From the NCBI RefSeq assembly GCF_015546995.1, contig NZ_JADMUH010000010.1:1-64000 (forward strand): a stretch of 64,000 nt of DNA, given 5' to 3'. Of the stretch, positions 36,423 to 46,678 are shown in pieces. Position numbers and translations under genes: made by a program. The notes below the pieces were generated by a model, which was not told the origin of the DNA, ran no database searches, and was given only the letters and a program-made list of their open reading frames with translations. The stretch's first letter is position 1, and every line of letters starts with the position of its first letter. This stretch comes from Streptococcus infantis. GTDB lineage: Bacteria > Bacillota > Bacilli > Lactobacillales > Streptococcaceae.

Positions 36423-36854
36423 TTAGTTACTTGTATCTTTCGTTAAAAATATCCCGATTAAAACTAGAGCTAGGGAGAGATAAGGAAAAACCCTAAACAT
36501 CTGCCAATCCGGGTCGAATGCTAAAAGTCCGGAAAGCAAATAAAATCCTGCACTTGCATACAAGAAATTTCTATTTACTTTCTTGATTCCTATCCTAGTT
36601 AAAAAAGTTGCTATAGCGTAAGCAATTAAATTAGGACCTAGAAAAATCAAGAATACAATTCCCCATGGAGCAGTAACTAAAGCAAGAGTTATAAATAGAA
36701 GAATATAGGTAAGTGCCAAATAAAATGAGAAAGATAGAAGAGCCGAAGGTTTCTTGACAGCTTTTGGACAATTCTGCATATCTTTCACCGAATTATTTTC
36801 TACAATTAGTTTATCTTCTTTGTTTAGCTCTACATTTGGATTTTGGTCTGACAT
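36423..36854 (-). CDS. Hypothetical membrane protein, 143 aa
   Basis: Not recognised. A polar N-terminus of about 35 residues (SDQNPNVELNKEDKLIVE) is followed by four hydrophobic segments (about 40-60, 63-85, 97-110, 118-138), with a short positive loop TRIGIKKVNRN. Shine-Dalgarno GGGAG 7 nt before the ATG and a TATAAT promoter (minus strand, near 36890) support expression. It has its own terminator, so it is monocistronic. No functional motif seen. Confidence 0.75.
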   Translation of the reverse strand: MSDQNPNVELNKEDKLIVENNSVKDMQNCPKAVKKPSALLSFSFYLALTYILLFITLALVTAPWGIVFLIFLGPNLIAYAIATFLTRIGIKKVNRNFLYASAGFYLLSGLLAFDPDWQMFRVFPYLSLALVLIGIFLTKDTSN

Positions 36855-37063
36855 TTTTTTCTCCCACTAATTTGTTAAGTTATTTTTATTATATCCCAAT
36901 TTGTCACATTAAGCTAGATAGAAAAAGCCATCTATGTTAGACTCAGATAAACGCTCACATTTGTCTGAAAGAAACTAACATAAATGACCTACACTACTCC
37001 GTATCAAGTTTTTCTGAGTCAGGTGAAATTATTTAACTCAATTTGACAAATGAGGAGTTTTTA

Positions 37064-37444
37064 TTATTTTTCACGAATCACTTCTACCTTGTATCCATCT
37101 GGATCTTTGACAAAGTAATAGTTTGGTTGAGTACCTGGAAGTCCCTTAGGTTCCGTTACTTCATAACCTTTTTCGCTATGTTCTATGTGAAGAGCTTCAA
37201 GGTCAGGTGTACTTAGAGCGATGTGAGCAAAGCCATCACCAACAACATAAGGCCCATGATCATAGTTGTAAGTCAACTCCAATTCATAGTCATCACCGTC
37301 AAGACCTAGATAAACAATGGTAAAAGCATGTTCTGGAAAATCCTTGCGACGCAATTCCTTAAATCCAAAAGCATCTTGATAAAAAGCAATTGATTTTTCG
37401 AGATTTTCTACTCGCAAGCAAGTGTGTAACATTTTTGAAGCCAT
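37064..37444 (-). CDS. gloA: Lactoylglutathione lyase / glyoxalase I-like
   Basis: Vicinal oxygen chelate (VOC) superfamily, 126 aa. Metal-ligand positions: HTCLRVENLEKSIAFYQ (His near residue 6), E in YELELTYN, HIALSTPD and KVEVIRE at the C-terminus. Expected to detoxify methylglyoxal-thiol adducts. The ATG at 37444 follows AAAGGAG; an open frame 11 codons longer overlaps the rplT terminator. Not part of the ribosomal operon. Confidence 0.92.
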   Translation of the reverse strand: MASKMLHTCLRVENLEKSIAFYQDAFGFKELRRKDFPEHAFTIVYLGLDGDDYELELTYNYDHGPYVVGDGFAHIALSTPDLEALHIEHSEKGYEVTEPKGLPGTQPNYYFVKDPDGYKVEVIREK

Positions 37445-37460
37445 TTTTTCTCCTTTGTTT

Positions 37461-37493
37461 AAAAAAGACTGGAACAAACTTGCACCAGTCTTA
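37461..37493 (-). terminator. infC-rpmI-rplT operon terminator
   Basis: Stem AAGACTGG / CCAGTCTT with a 12-nt loop and T6 on the minus strand, directly after rplT. Confidence 0.85.
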
Positions 37494-37500
37494 TGAATAA

Positions 37501-37860
37501 TTATTTACCAAGTTTTGCTTTAGCTGCATCTGCAAGAGCTGTGAAAGCTGCTGCATCGTTAACAGCCAAGTCAGCAAGCATTTTACGGTTAACTTCGATC
37601 TCAGCCAATTTCAAACCATGCATCAATTGTGAGTATGAAAGTCCGTTCATACGAGCTGCCGCATTGATACGTGTGATCCACAATTTGCGGAAGTCACGTT
37701 TCTTTTGACGACGGTCACGGTATGCATAGTAGTAAGAGTTCATTACTTGTTCTTTTGCAGTACGGAACAAAATGTGTTTAGCTCCATAGTAACCTTTTGC
37801 TAATTTTAAAATACGTTTACGACGTTTGCGTGATACAACGCCACCTTTAACACGTGCCAT
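37501..37860 (-). CDS. rplT: 50S ribosomal protein L20
   Basis: Basic 119-aa ribosomal protein, needed early in 50S assembly. Classic L20 sequence: [50 protein letters not shown] (each quoted in part). Third gene of infC-rpmI-rplT; in Firmicutes the operon is controlled by L20 binding its leader. Confidence 0.98.
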   Translation of the reverse strand: MARVKGGVVSRKRRKRILKLAKGYYGAKHILFRTAKEQVMNSYYYAYRDRRQKKRDFRKLWITRINAAARMNGLSYSQLMHGLKLAEIEVNRKMLADLAVNDAAAFTALADAAKAKLGK

Positions 37861-37909
37861 TTATATTTCCTCCAATATTTCCTAGAATTGTTAACTTACA
37901 AATACGCGA

Positions 37910-38110
37910 TTATTTCAAGCGAGTAAGCATTGCTTTTATACGTTTGAAATCTCCTGCATGCACCATAGATGCTTTACGAAGATGACGACGTTGTTTTTTA
38001 GTTTTTCCGTGGAAACGGTGAGATGTATAAGCACGGAAACGTTTAAGTCCACCAGAACCTGTACGTTTGAAACGTTTAGCTGATGCGCGGTGTGTTTTTT
38101 GTTTTGGCAT
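37910..38110 (-). CDS. rpmI: 50S ribosomal protein L35
   Basis: 66-aa very basic ribosomal protein: [20 protein letters not shown] and [16 protein letters not shown] are diagnostic. Between infC and rplT with short gaps (33 and 49 nt). Confidence 0.98.
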   Translation of the reverse strand: MPKQKTHRASAKRFKRTGSGGLKRFRAYTSHRFHGKTKKQRRHLRKASMVHAGDFKRIKAMLTRLK

Positions 38111-38143
38111 GATTTTTTCTCCTTTTTTTAACTTTCTGACAGA

Positions 38144-38665
38144 TTATTTCTTGTCAGTTGCTGGTGCCAACTGCATGAACATTTGACGACCATCCATTTT
38201 AGCGCGTTGTTCGATGATAGCAATATCTTGAGTTGCTTCAGCGAAGTCGGCTAAAACTTTTGCACCAATCTCTTTATGGGTAATCATACGTCCCTTAAAG
38301 CGAATAGATACCTTTACTTTGTTTCCTTTTTCAAGGAACTTGCGAGCATTGCGAAGTTTAGTTTCGAAGTCACCCTTATCGATAACTGGGCTCAAACGAA
38401 CTTCTTTCACGGTAACAACGCTTTGTTTTTTGCGTTGTTCTTTTTGCTTCTTCTGGTACTCAAATTTGAACTTACCGTAGTCCATAATTTTCGCAACAGG
38501 AGGTTTAGCTTGAGGTTGAATGAGAACCAAGTCCACATTAGCTTCATCCGCAAGTGCTTGCGCTTCGCTTAGTGGTTTGATACCCAATTGCTCACCTTCA
38601 AGACCGATTAAGCGAACTTCGCGTACACGAATTTCATCATTGATGAATAAGTCTTGCTTTGCTAT
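38144..38665 (-). CDS. infC: Translation initiation factor IF-3
   Basis: Binds 30S subunits and checks initiator tRNA pairing. 173 aa from the ATA at 38665, giving [18 protein letters not shown]; the C-terminal domain holds KVSIRFKGR and [13 protein letters not shown] choose ATA because AGAGGTGA, a near-complete Shine-Dalgarno, ends 6 nt before it, and the protein start then aligns with Bacillus IF-3 (which begins at AUU). Non-AUG starts are an autoregulatory hallmark of infC. Automatic calls may use GTG (38674) inside the ribosome site, or an ATG at 38701 that lies at the attenuator. Confidence 0.93.
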   Translation of the reverse strand: MAKQDLFINDEIRVREVRLIGLEGEQLGIKPLSEAQALADEANVDLVLIQPQAKPPVAKIMDYGKFKFEYQKKQKEQRKKQSVVTVKEVRLSPVIDKGDFETKLRNARKFLEKGNKVKVSIRFKGRMITHKEIGAKVLADFAEATQDIAIIEQRAKMDGRQMFMQLAPATDKK

Positions 38666-38822
38666 GGTTTTCACCTCTTTTTTTAGTTTAGAGAAAAACA
38701 AGAGCGGACTTGCTAACGCAAATCCGCACTACATGATTATATTTCATTTCTGAAACTTGATCTGTAGGGGCCAGACAACGTTAGTCGCAAGGCGAGAAGT
38801 TCTCACTTCTGCTTTTCTCATC
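38666..38822 (-). promoter_or_regulatory. infC-rpmI-rplT leader (L20-type autoregulatory leader)
   Basis: About 155-nt structured 5' leader preceding infC. Its 3' part carries a 10-bp hairpin GCGGATTTGC-GTTA-GCAAGTCCGC (38727-38704) followed by a T-rich tract, a good intrinsic attenuator. The position matches the Firmicutes L20 leader, where excess L20 promotes termination. Assignment is by context and fold; I did not align it to the family model. Confidence 0.7.
38694..38727 (-). terminator. Attenuator in the infC leader
   Basis: 10-bp stem with GTTA loop (one T-G pair) and TTGTTTTTC tail, ending about 30 nt before the infC start. Confidence 0.75.
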
Positions 38823-38828
38823 TTGTAT

Positions 38829-38857
38829 ATAATATCAAGTTTTCCCCTACTTGTCAA
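38829..38857 (-). promoter_or_regulatory. infC operon promoter
   Basis: Perfect TTGACA (38857-38852), 17-nt spacer, TATTAT (38834-38829) on the minus strand. Confidence 0.85.
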
Positions 38858-38908
38858 GATAAAAATAATGTTTTTTAATTTTTTTCTAATATTTGAATTT
38901 AATTTCAA

Positions 38909-40303
38909 CTATTGGTTACGAGAATAGTATATCTCATGTGGTTTTACATGATTCCCTAGTAACTCAGAGACTGTAACAAAGCTATACCCTTGTCCCTGCA
39001 AATATTCAATAACTTTTGGCAATGAGTTAACAGATGTTTGATGGATATCGTGCATAAGGATAATAGAACCATCAGTCGTTTGACGTTGAATTTCTGTTAA
39101 AATAGCAGCTTCGTTTTTACTCTTCCAGTCTAAGCTATCTACATCCCACATGATAAAGCTCAAATCAAGGCTATTACGAATATCATCCGAAATAGCACCA
39201 TATGGCGGACGCATCAATTTTGTACTCTTCCCGAGCACACTAGTGATTGCTGATTCTGTATCCGTAATTTGTTTCTTAGCATCTTCTAATGAGAGTTGTG
39301 TTAAAACTGGATGGTTCCAACTATGATTTCCTACTTCATGTCCCTCAGCCTGCATACGTTTGAGGATAGCTTCATTCCCACTGATATTTTGACCCATTAC
39401 AAAGAAGGTTGCTTTGATTTTGTACTTAGCTAAGATATCTAAGGCTTGTGGAGTTGTTGTTGCATTTGGTCCATCATCAAAGGTTAAGGCTACAACTTTT
39501 TTATGTTTTTCTGCTTGAACTTTTTTATAAAGTTCAGCATCTTTCTCTGTTAGATAGGATGTTTGAATATAATCAAAGAAATCAGAAATAGGCATTGCTA
39601 TTTCTTCTACATTAGTCATTGCTTTGACTGGATATAGAAGCAATTGACTATCTTTGTAAGCAAACTTCCAGCTTGACAATTCTGCAACTGAGAAATCAGC
39701 TGAAACTTGGTCAACAACTGATTGCTCTATTTTTTTATCTTGGAGATCTGACTTAACAGCCTCAAGGATTTTTTCCTTGGCTGTGGATGGGTCTGTAAAG
39801 AGTTGATCCAAGGTAAAGATAGAACCATCCTCTTTCAGATACAGCTGGTCTAAAGTAGTATTTTCTAATTCGACTACATTAGAATTTGCCAAGTCATAGG
39901 CTTGTTTTTTTATCAAACGATTTTCAATCCCAGTTAAAGAGGATTCCCCTTTTTCTGAGTAATAAAAAATTAACTGTTCTTTACCTTCTACTTTGTCAGT
40001 GATGTCTTTTACGATGATATCTTTGACAGAGGAAATAAGGCTGTCTCCTACTAGTGGATAATAGGTGATGATTTCCGATTTCTCTTTGCGGAAATGTTCT
40101 TTTTGACTTCCTTGGGAGTAGGCTTCATCTTTTTCCTTCTTGAGACTCTCAATCTTCTGTTCAAAGGCTTGCTTGTTCAACACTTTATAGGTAATCACAC
40201 TACCGAGTGCTAGCATTGTGAAAAACAAAAGCAAGACAAGAATGCCAAGTTTTTTATTGTTTTTCTTCTTTACTTTATTCTGGGGTAATCTCTTTTTTGT
40301 CAT
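38909..40303 (-). CDS. pgdA: Peptidoglycan N-acetylglucosamine deacetylase
   Basis: Extracellular, membrane-anchored polysaccharide deacetylase, 464 aa. It removes acetyl groups from peptidoglycan GlcNAc, giving lysozyme resistance. Transmembrane anchor at about residues 19-42 ([19 protein letters not shown]). NodB domain in the C-terminal half: catalytic Asp-Asp in ALTFDDGPN, zinc ligands in GNHSWNHP (H-x3-H), [10 protein letters not shown], and SIILMHDIH. Domain layout matches pneumococcal PgdA (about 463 aa). The start has no Shine-Dalgarno; TGATATGAT lies 6 nt upstream, so the mRNA is predicted to be leaderless. Confidence 0.94.
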   Translation of the reverse strand: MTKKRLPQNKVKKKNNKKLGILVLLLFFTMLALGSVITYKVLNKQAFEQKIESLKKEKDEAYSQGSQKEHFRKEKSEIITYYPLVGDSLISSVKDIIVKDITDKVEGKEQLIFYYSEKGESSLTGIENRLIKKQAYDLANSNVVELENTTLDQLYLKEDGSIFTLDQLFTDPSTAKEKILEAVKSDLQDKKIEQSVVDQVSADFSVAELSSWKFAYKDSQLLLYPVKAMTNVEEIAMPISDFFDYIQTSYLTEKDAELYKKVQAEKHKKVVALTFDDGPNATTTPQALDILAKYKIKATFFVMGQNISGNEAILKRMQAEGHEVGNHSWNHPVLTQLSLEDAKKQITDTESAITSVLGKSTKLMRPPYGAISDDIRNSLDLSFIMWDVDSLDWKSKNEAAILTEIQRQTTDGSIILMHDIHQTSVNSLPKVIEYLQGQGYSFVTVSELLGNHVKPHEIYYSRNQ

Positions 40304-40338
40304 AGTCTTATCATATCAAATATGAGCTATAATTTCAA
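40304..40338 (-). promoter_or_regulatory. pgdA promoter, predicted leaderless start
   Basis: Minus strand: TTGAAA, exact 17-nt spacer, TATGAT (40315-40310, preceded by TG-A), AAGACT, then the ATG at 40303. +1 falls on the A of ATG. Confidence 0.75.
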
Positions 40339-40381
40339 TGAAAACATGGCACAAAAAGATTTAAAATAGGTAAAGAAAAGT

Positions 40382-40414
40382 AAAAGAACCCTAGAAAAAT
40401 CTAGGATTCTTTTA
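40382..40414 (-). terminator. ezrA terminator
   Basis: Stem AAAAGAATCCTAGA / TCTAGGGTTCTTTT (one wobble) on the minus strand. Confidence 0.85.
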
Positions 40415-40418
40415 TAAA

Positions 40419-42146
40419 TTAGAAACGAATACTTTCTCTTGTTTTTTCATAAGAAGTAACGAAGCGATTGGTAACACCAGGCTCAGCAACTTCTAATGCT
40501 TGAGAGATTTTTTCGAAAGATGCTTGATAATCAAATGTTGTTTCAAAGATATTCAAAGCTTCTTGGAAAGCTTGTTGAATACGATCATCAAATGATCTGT
40601 AACGGTTCGAATATTGAAGCAATTGTTCTGTCAATGTTGCATTTTGAACGATACTGTATGTTTCTTCTTCTAACATATTCATATCATTTGTCGCAATCTC
40701 AAGGATGCGATTCACAGATTCGATATTCACTTGCGCTTGTTCCAGCTCAGCCATCAAGTCTTCTGTACTGTGACTTGCATCAAAGAAGAGCTTCAAGAAT
40801 TTTTGTGGAATTCCTGGAAGATTTCTCTTCTCCATGTAGCGTTTAATCGTATGCAGACGGTTGACATATACATTTGCTTTTTGACGAGCATTGATGTCAT
40901 CTTTTTCAATTTGAACGAGACGCTCACTAACACCGATTTGGTTATCTTCAATATCTTTTAATGTAGATTGAAGATTTTCCAAACGTTCTTGTAAGACAGA
41001 ATATGCTTCTGAAACTTCTGACTCTGCATTATTCATTTCTTCAATAGTAGCATTCAATGCTGAGATATCAGCTTGAAGACGACGAACTCGATTCACATCG
41101 CTTTCTGAAATCAAATAGGTTTTCCCAAGACGTTCGATATCTTTAACTAGTACCTGATTGTTTTCTTTCAAGTGTTTAAGATAGGTAGGAAGGGTAGTTA
41201 CCAATTTCTCAAAAGCTTTATGGGCCGCAATTTCACGAGTGAAAATATCATAAAGTGCATTGATTTCTTCTTGGATTTGAGTATTTTCATACTCTGCATT
41301 ATCCAACTCCAATGTACGGATATTTTCGTGATTATTCTTCAAGGCTTCATAGAGAAGTTGAAGGCGAGATTCGATATCAGTTTCTACAAAATGGTAGTTT
41401 TCATCTAAAAGCTTGCGGTAACCAGCTTCTAAATCTTCAAGTTGTTCTGGCAATTCAGTAGTAAGCTTAGTGACAATCGCTGGAATTCTTTCAACGATAT
41501 GTGTCAAAGCTAAAATATGATTTTCAACGTTATCTAAAATGCCTGCTGCTTCAACCGGATCCCCTGAAGAATTCAAGGTTACAAATTGAGAAAACTCAGA
41601 TTGGATGTTCTCCAATTGTTTTTCAATTTCCGGAAGAGCTTGACCATATTTTTCAGAATCTTCAGCTACCGTATTTTGTAGTTTTTCGAATAAATCTAGG
41701 GCATGCAGAACACGTCCGCTATTTTTTGATTCTTGTTTTTCCAAATCAGACAAGGCATTACGAATTGCTGCAATATCCTCTTCAACAAGTTCAATCTGAC
41801 TTTCAATTTGATCAATCTGGTGCTTAGCTTTCAAGAAACGGAATGAGTTATTGTATCCTTCAGCTTCAAAGAGATTATTCTCAATATCTGCAAAAGAGTT
41901 CAGAGATAAATCTACCCATTTTTGGTTCCATTCTCTAAAAGCAACCTGACTTTGACCAATCAGATGCATATTTTTAACAACCTCTACCTCATCATTAACA
42001 GGAAGGTTATATAATTCTTCTTTTCTTTCTTCTAACGCTGCAAGTCTACTCTCATTACGTTTACGCAGCAAAATAGCCACTGCAAAGGCAATAAGAAGCA
42101 GGACAGCAATTCCAATCAAAGTAATAATCAACTGATTATTTGACAT
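40419..42146 (-). CDS. ezrA: Septation ring formation regulator EzrA
   Basis: 575-aa division protein, negative regulator of FtsZ ring formation and part of the divisome. One N-terminal transmembrane helix (LIITLIGIAVLLLIAFAVAILL, about 5-26; shown in part) with the bulk in the cytoplasm as spectrin-like coiled-coil repeats rich in E/L/N/Q. Upstream neighbour is gyrB, the same order as in pneumococcus. Shine-Dalgarno AAAGGAG. Confidence 0.96.
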   Translation of the reverse strand: MSNNQLIITLIGIAVLLLIAFAVAILLRKRNESRLAALEERKEELYNLPVNDEVEVVKNMHLIGQSQVAFREWNQKWVDLSLNSFADIENNLFEAEGYNNSFRFLKAKHQIDQIESQIELVEEDIAAIRNALSDLEKQESKNSGRVLHALDLFEKLQNTVAEDSEKYGQALPEIEKQLENIQSEFSQFVTLNSSGDPVEAAGILDNVENHILALTHIVERIPAIVTKLTTELPEQLEDLEAGYRKLLDENYHFVETDIESRLQLLYEALKNNHENIRTLELDNAEYENTQIQEEINALYDIFTREIAAHKAFEKLVTTLPTYLKHLKENNQVLVKDIERLGKTYLISESDVNRVRRLQADISALNATIEEMNNAESEVSEAYSVLQERLENLQSTLKDIEDNQIGVSERLVQIEKDDINARQKANVYVNRLHTIKRYMEKRNLPGIPQKFLKLFFDASHSTEDLMAELEQAQVNIESVNRILEIATNDMNMLEEETYSIVQNATLTEQLLQYSNRYRSFDDRIQQAFQEALNIFETTFDYQASFEKISQALEVAEPGVTNRFVTSYEKTRESIRF

Positions 42147-42203
42147 ATCAAACTCCTTTTATACATGACACAATTGTAATGATTATATCATATTTTTCAA
42201 ACC

Positions 42204-42221
42204 TTGGGAACTATTTCCCAA
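42204..42221 (-). terminator. Possible gyrB terminator
   Basis: Perfect TTGGGAA-N4-TTCCCAA hairpin just after the gyrB stop; the T-tract on the minus strand is poor (the plus strand has a better one). Confidence 0.4.
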
Positions 42222-42226
42222 TATTT

Positions 42227-44751
<2,525 letters not shown>

Positions 44752-44790
44752 ACCCTTCATTATACCATTTTTTATAAAAAAAAGCGATGT
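44752..44790 (-). promoter_or_regulatory. HAD-gyrB promoter, predicted leaderless start
   Basis: Extended -10 TG-G-TATAAT (44764-44759) on the minus strand, then 7 nt (GAAGGGT) to the ATG at 44751. No usable Shine-Dalgarno: GAAGGG is too close to the ATG. -35 is weak. Confidence 0.6.
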
Positions 44791-44810
44791 TTACCTTGGT
44801 TTTTGCCATT

Positions 44811-44853
44811 AAAAAAAGAGAAGAATCTTCTCCATCATGAAAGATTCTCCTCC
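44811..44853 (-). terminator. DJ-1 gene terminator
   Basis: 12-bp stem GAGGAGAATCTT / AAGATTCTTCTC (one wobble), T7 on the minus strand. Confidence 0.8.
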
Positions 44854-44862
44854 GTTTGCTCA

Positions 44863-45411
44863 TTATTTTTCAAATAGGTCTGTGTAGAGCATGCCATTTC
44901 TTAGAGACTCAGCATCTCCGCCCAGTGTTTCAACCAAGTGGTAAGCAAAGGCTAAAGCAGTTGCTGGTCCACGGCTCGTAATGATATTTCCATCCACTAC
45001 GACTGTTTCTTTGTGGTAGTGACCGTCAGCAATTTGTTCTTGGACTCCATCATAGCAGGTGAAGTTTCTTCCTTCTAGGAGGCCAGCTCGATTCAAAGCA
45101 ATTGGAGCAGCACAGATGGCTGCTACTTTTTTACCGGTTTCCTCAAATCTTTGAAGCTCAGAGACCAATTGCTCATTGTCCCTCAAGTGGGCAGCACCAG
45201 GCATACCTCCTGGAAGGACTATCATGTCATACTCTGATAAATTACCATCAAACACTCGATCAGTTTGAACTTGAATAGCATGTGAACCTGTCACTTTATC
45301 TTCAAATCCTACCATATGGCAGGTGATATTTGCGCGGCGCATGACGTCTACAACCGTCAAGGCTTCAATTTCTTCGAAACCATTTGCTAGGATAACTGCA
45401 ACTTTAGGCAT
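44863..45411 (-). CDS. DJ-1/PfpI (ThiJ/YajL-like) family protein
   Basis: 182-aa class I GATase-like fold. The elbow Cys is in KVAAICAAPIALNRAG (about residue 104) and the family start is KVAVILANGFEEIEALTVVDVMRRA (Glu near 14 in part). Often annotated as a thiazole biosynthesis protein, but DJ-1 proteins act as deglycases/glyoxalases or redox chaperones. Follows rodA by 10 nt, so it is in an operon with it. Shine-Dalgarno AAGGAGG. Confidence 0.9.
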   Translation of the reverse strand: MPKVAVILANGFEEIEALTVVDVMRRANITCHMVGFEDKVTGSHAIQVQTDRVFDGNLSEYDMIVLPGGMPGAAHLRDNEQLVSELQRFEETGKKVAAICAAPIALNRAGLLEGRNFTCYDGVQEQIADGHYHKETVVVDGNIITSRGPATALAFAYHLVETLGGDAESLRNGMLYTDLFEK

Positions 45412-45421
45412 AGCGACCTCC

Positions 45422-46645
45422 TTATTTCACTTTTTTCAACACAACTTTTTTACGTTTGAATCTTGTTCGACCACTCTTTTCATCAGCCAAATGGGTTTGG
45501 TAGCTCATCGATAACAGCAAACCGACACCAATTAGATTACTGATAATAGCGGATCCCCCTTGGGAAATAAAGGGCAAAGGAATCCCTGTCAGAGGAAGAA
45601 GACCAGTAACCGCACCAATATTTTCAAAGATATGGAACAAGAGCATCATGATAAATCCAGTTGAGATGTAGGTATAAAATTGATTATTGGATTTTAGGGT
45701 AATCTTTAACATGCGATAGATGAGCAGTAGATAGAGTGCAACCACAACAACTGAACCAATAAATCCAAAATCTTCCGCAATTACTGTGAAAATCATGTCA
45801 CTCTCTCGAACTGGAATGAGAAGATTGGACACATTAAATCCTTGACCAAAAATTCCACCGCTACCGATCGCGATTTGACCCTGTGCCTGTTGATAGGTAG
45901 TTGTTTGGGCATAATCAAACGGATTGAGCCAAGCTAGGATACGATTTATCTGATAAGTTGGCATCCCAATCTGATGCATAAAAGCACGCCCATCTTTTGT
46001 GATAAAGATTGCTAGGAAGCCTGTAATGGCTGATACAACTGTTACAAATACTGGAATAATAATCTTCCAAGAAACACCAGACAATAAGACAAGTCCTGCA
46101 AAGATTGCAACAAAAACCATAGCTGTTCCAAGGTCACTTTGCAAGGCTAGCAAAACCATAACAGGCATTGTGAATATAATCATCCACAAAATTAATAAAA
46201 AATCTAAACCAATCGTTCGTTCTTTGTCTTTATGTTTCTTGGTAAAGGTTACGATAACGTATGCCAGCATCAAAATATAGGATATCTTCATGAATTCGGA
46301 AGGTTGAAAGAGTGTATAACCACCGATTGACACCCAGTTTTTCGCACCAGTTGCAGCTACTAAACTCGGGTTGTAGAAGACTAAAGGCAAGACCATCAAG
46401 GCTAGACCGAGTCCATATAAATAAGGTGTGGACTGCCAGAGAAATTTTGTGTTAAAAAACATGACTATGAAGCTAAAAACAATCCCTAACGATATCCAAG
46501 CCAGTTGTTGTCCAAGTATGGGCCAAACATTGTTTGGGTAGTCATGACTAACTGCTATATAAATAGCTACAACTCCAATCACCAACAAACAAAATACTGG
46601 TAATATTAAACTATAATCGACCCTAGAGTCGAGAGAACGTTTCAT
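45422..46645 (-). CDS. rodA: Rod-shape/cell-cycle protein RodA (SEDS glycosyltransferase)
   Basis: 407-aa SEDS family peptidoglycan polymerase with about ten helices. The FtsW/RodA signature is GLLPLTGIPLPFISQGGSA near residue 360, and the conserved extracellular loop Asp/Arg region is AIGSGGIFGQGF. In ovococci RodA polymerises septal-peripheral wall with PBP2b. First gene of rodA - DJ-1. Shine-Dalgarno AAGGAGG. Confidence 0.94.
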   Translation of the reverse strand: MKRSLDSRVDYSLILPVFCLLVIGVVAIYIAVSHDYPNNVWPILGQQLAWISLGIVFSFIVMFFNTKFLWQSTPYLYGLGLALMVLPLVFYNPSLVAATGAKNWVSIGGYTLFQPSEFMKISYILMLAYVIVTFTKKHKDKERTIGLDFLLILWMIIFTMPVMVLLALQSDLGTAMVFVAIFAGLVLLSGVSWKIIIPVFVTVVSAITGFLAIFITKDGRAFMHQIGMPTYQINRILAWLNPFDYAQTTTYQQAQGQIAIGSGGIFGQGFNVSNLLIPVRESDMIFTVIAEDFGFIGSVVVVALYLLLIYRMLKITLKSNNQFYTYISTGFIMMLLFHIFENIGAVTGLLPLTGIPLPFISQGGSAIISNLIGVGLLLSMSYQTHLADEKSGRTRFKRKKVVLKKVK

Positions 46646-46678
46646 AAAAGGCCTCCTTCATTCTTTCAGGTATTCATT

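Noticed and set aside
36855-37063. Possible regulatory RNA between the 143-aa gene and gloA
   Set aside because: Only the promoter of the membrane gene was found; no convincing hairpin or ORF.
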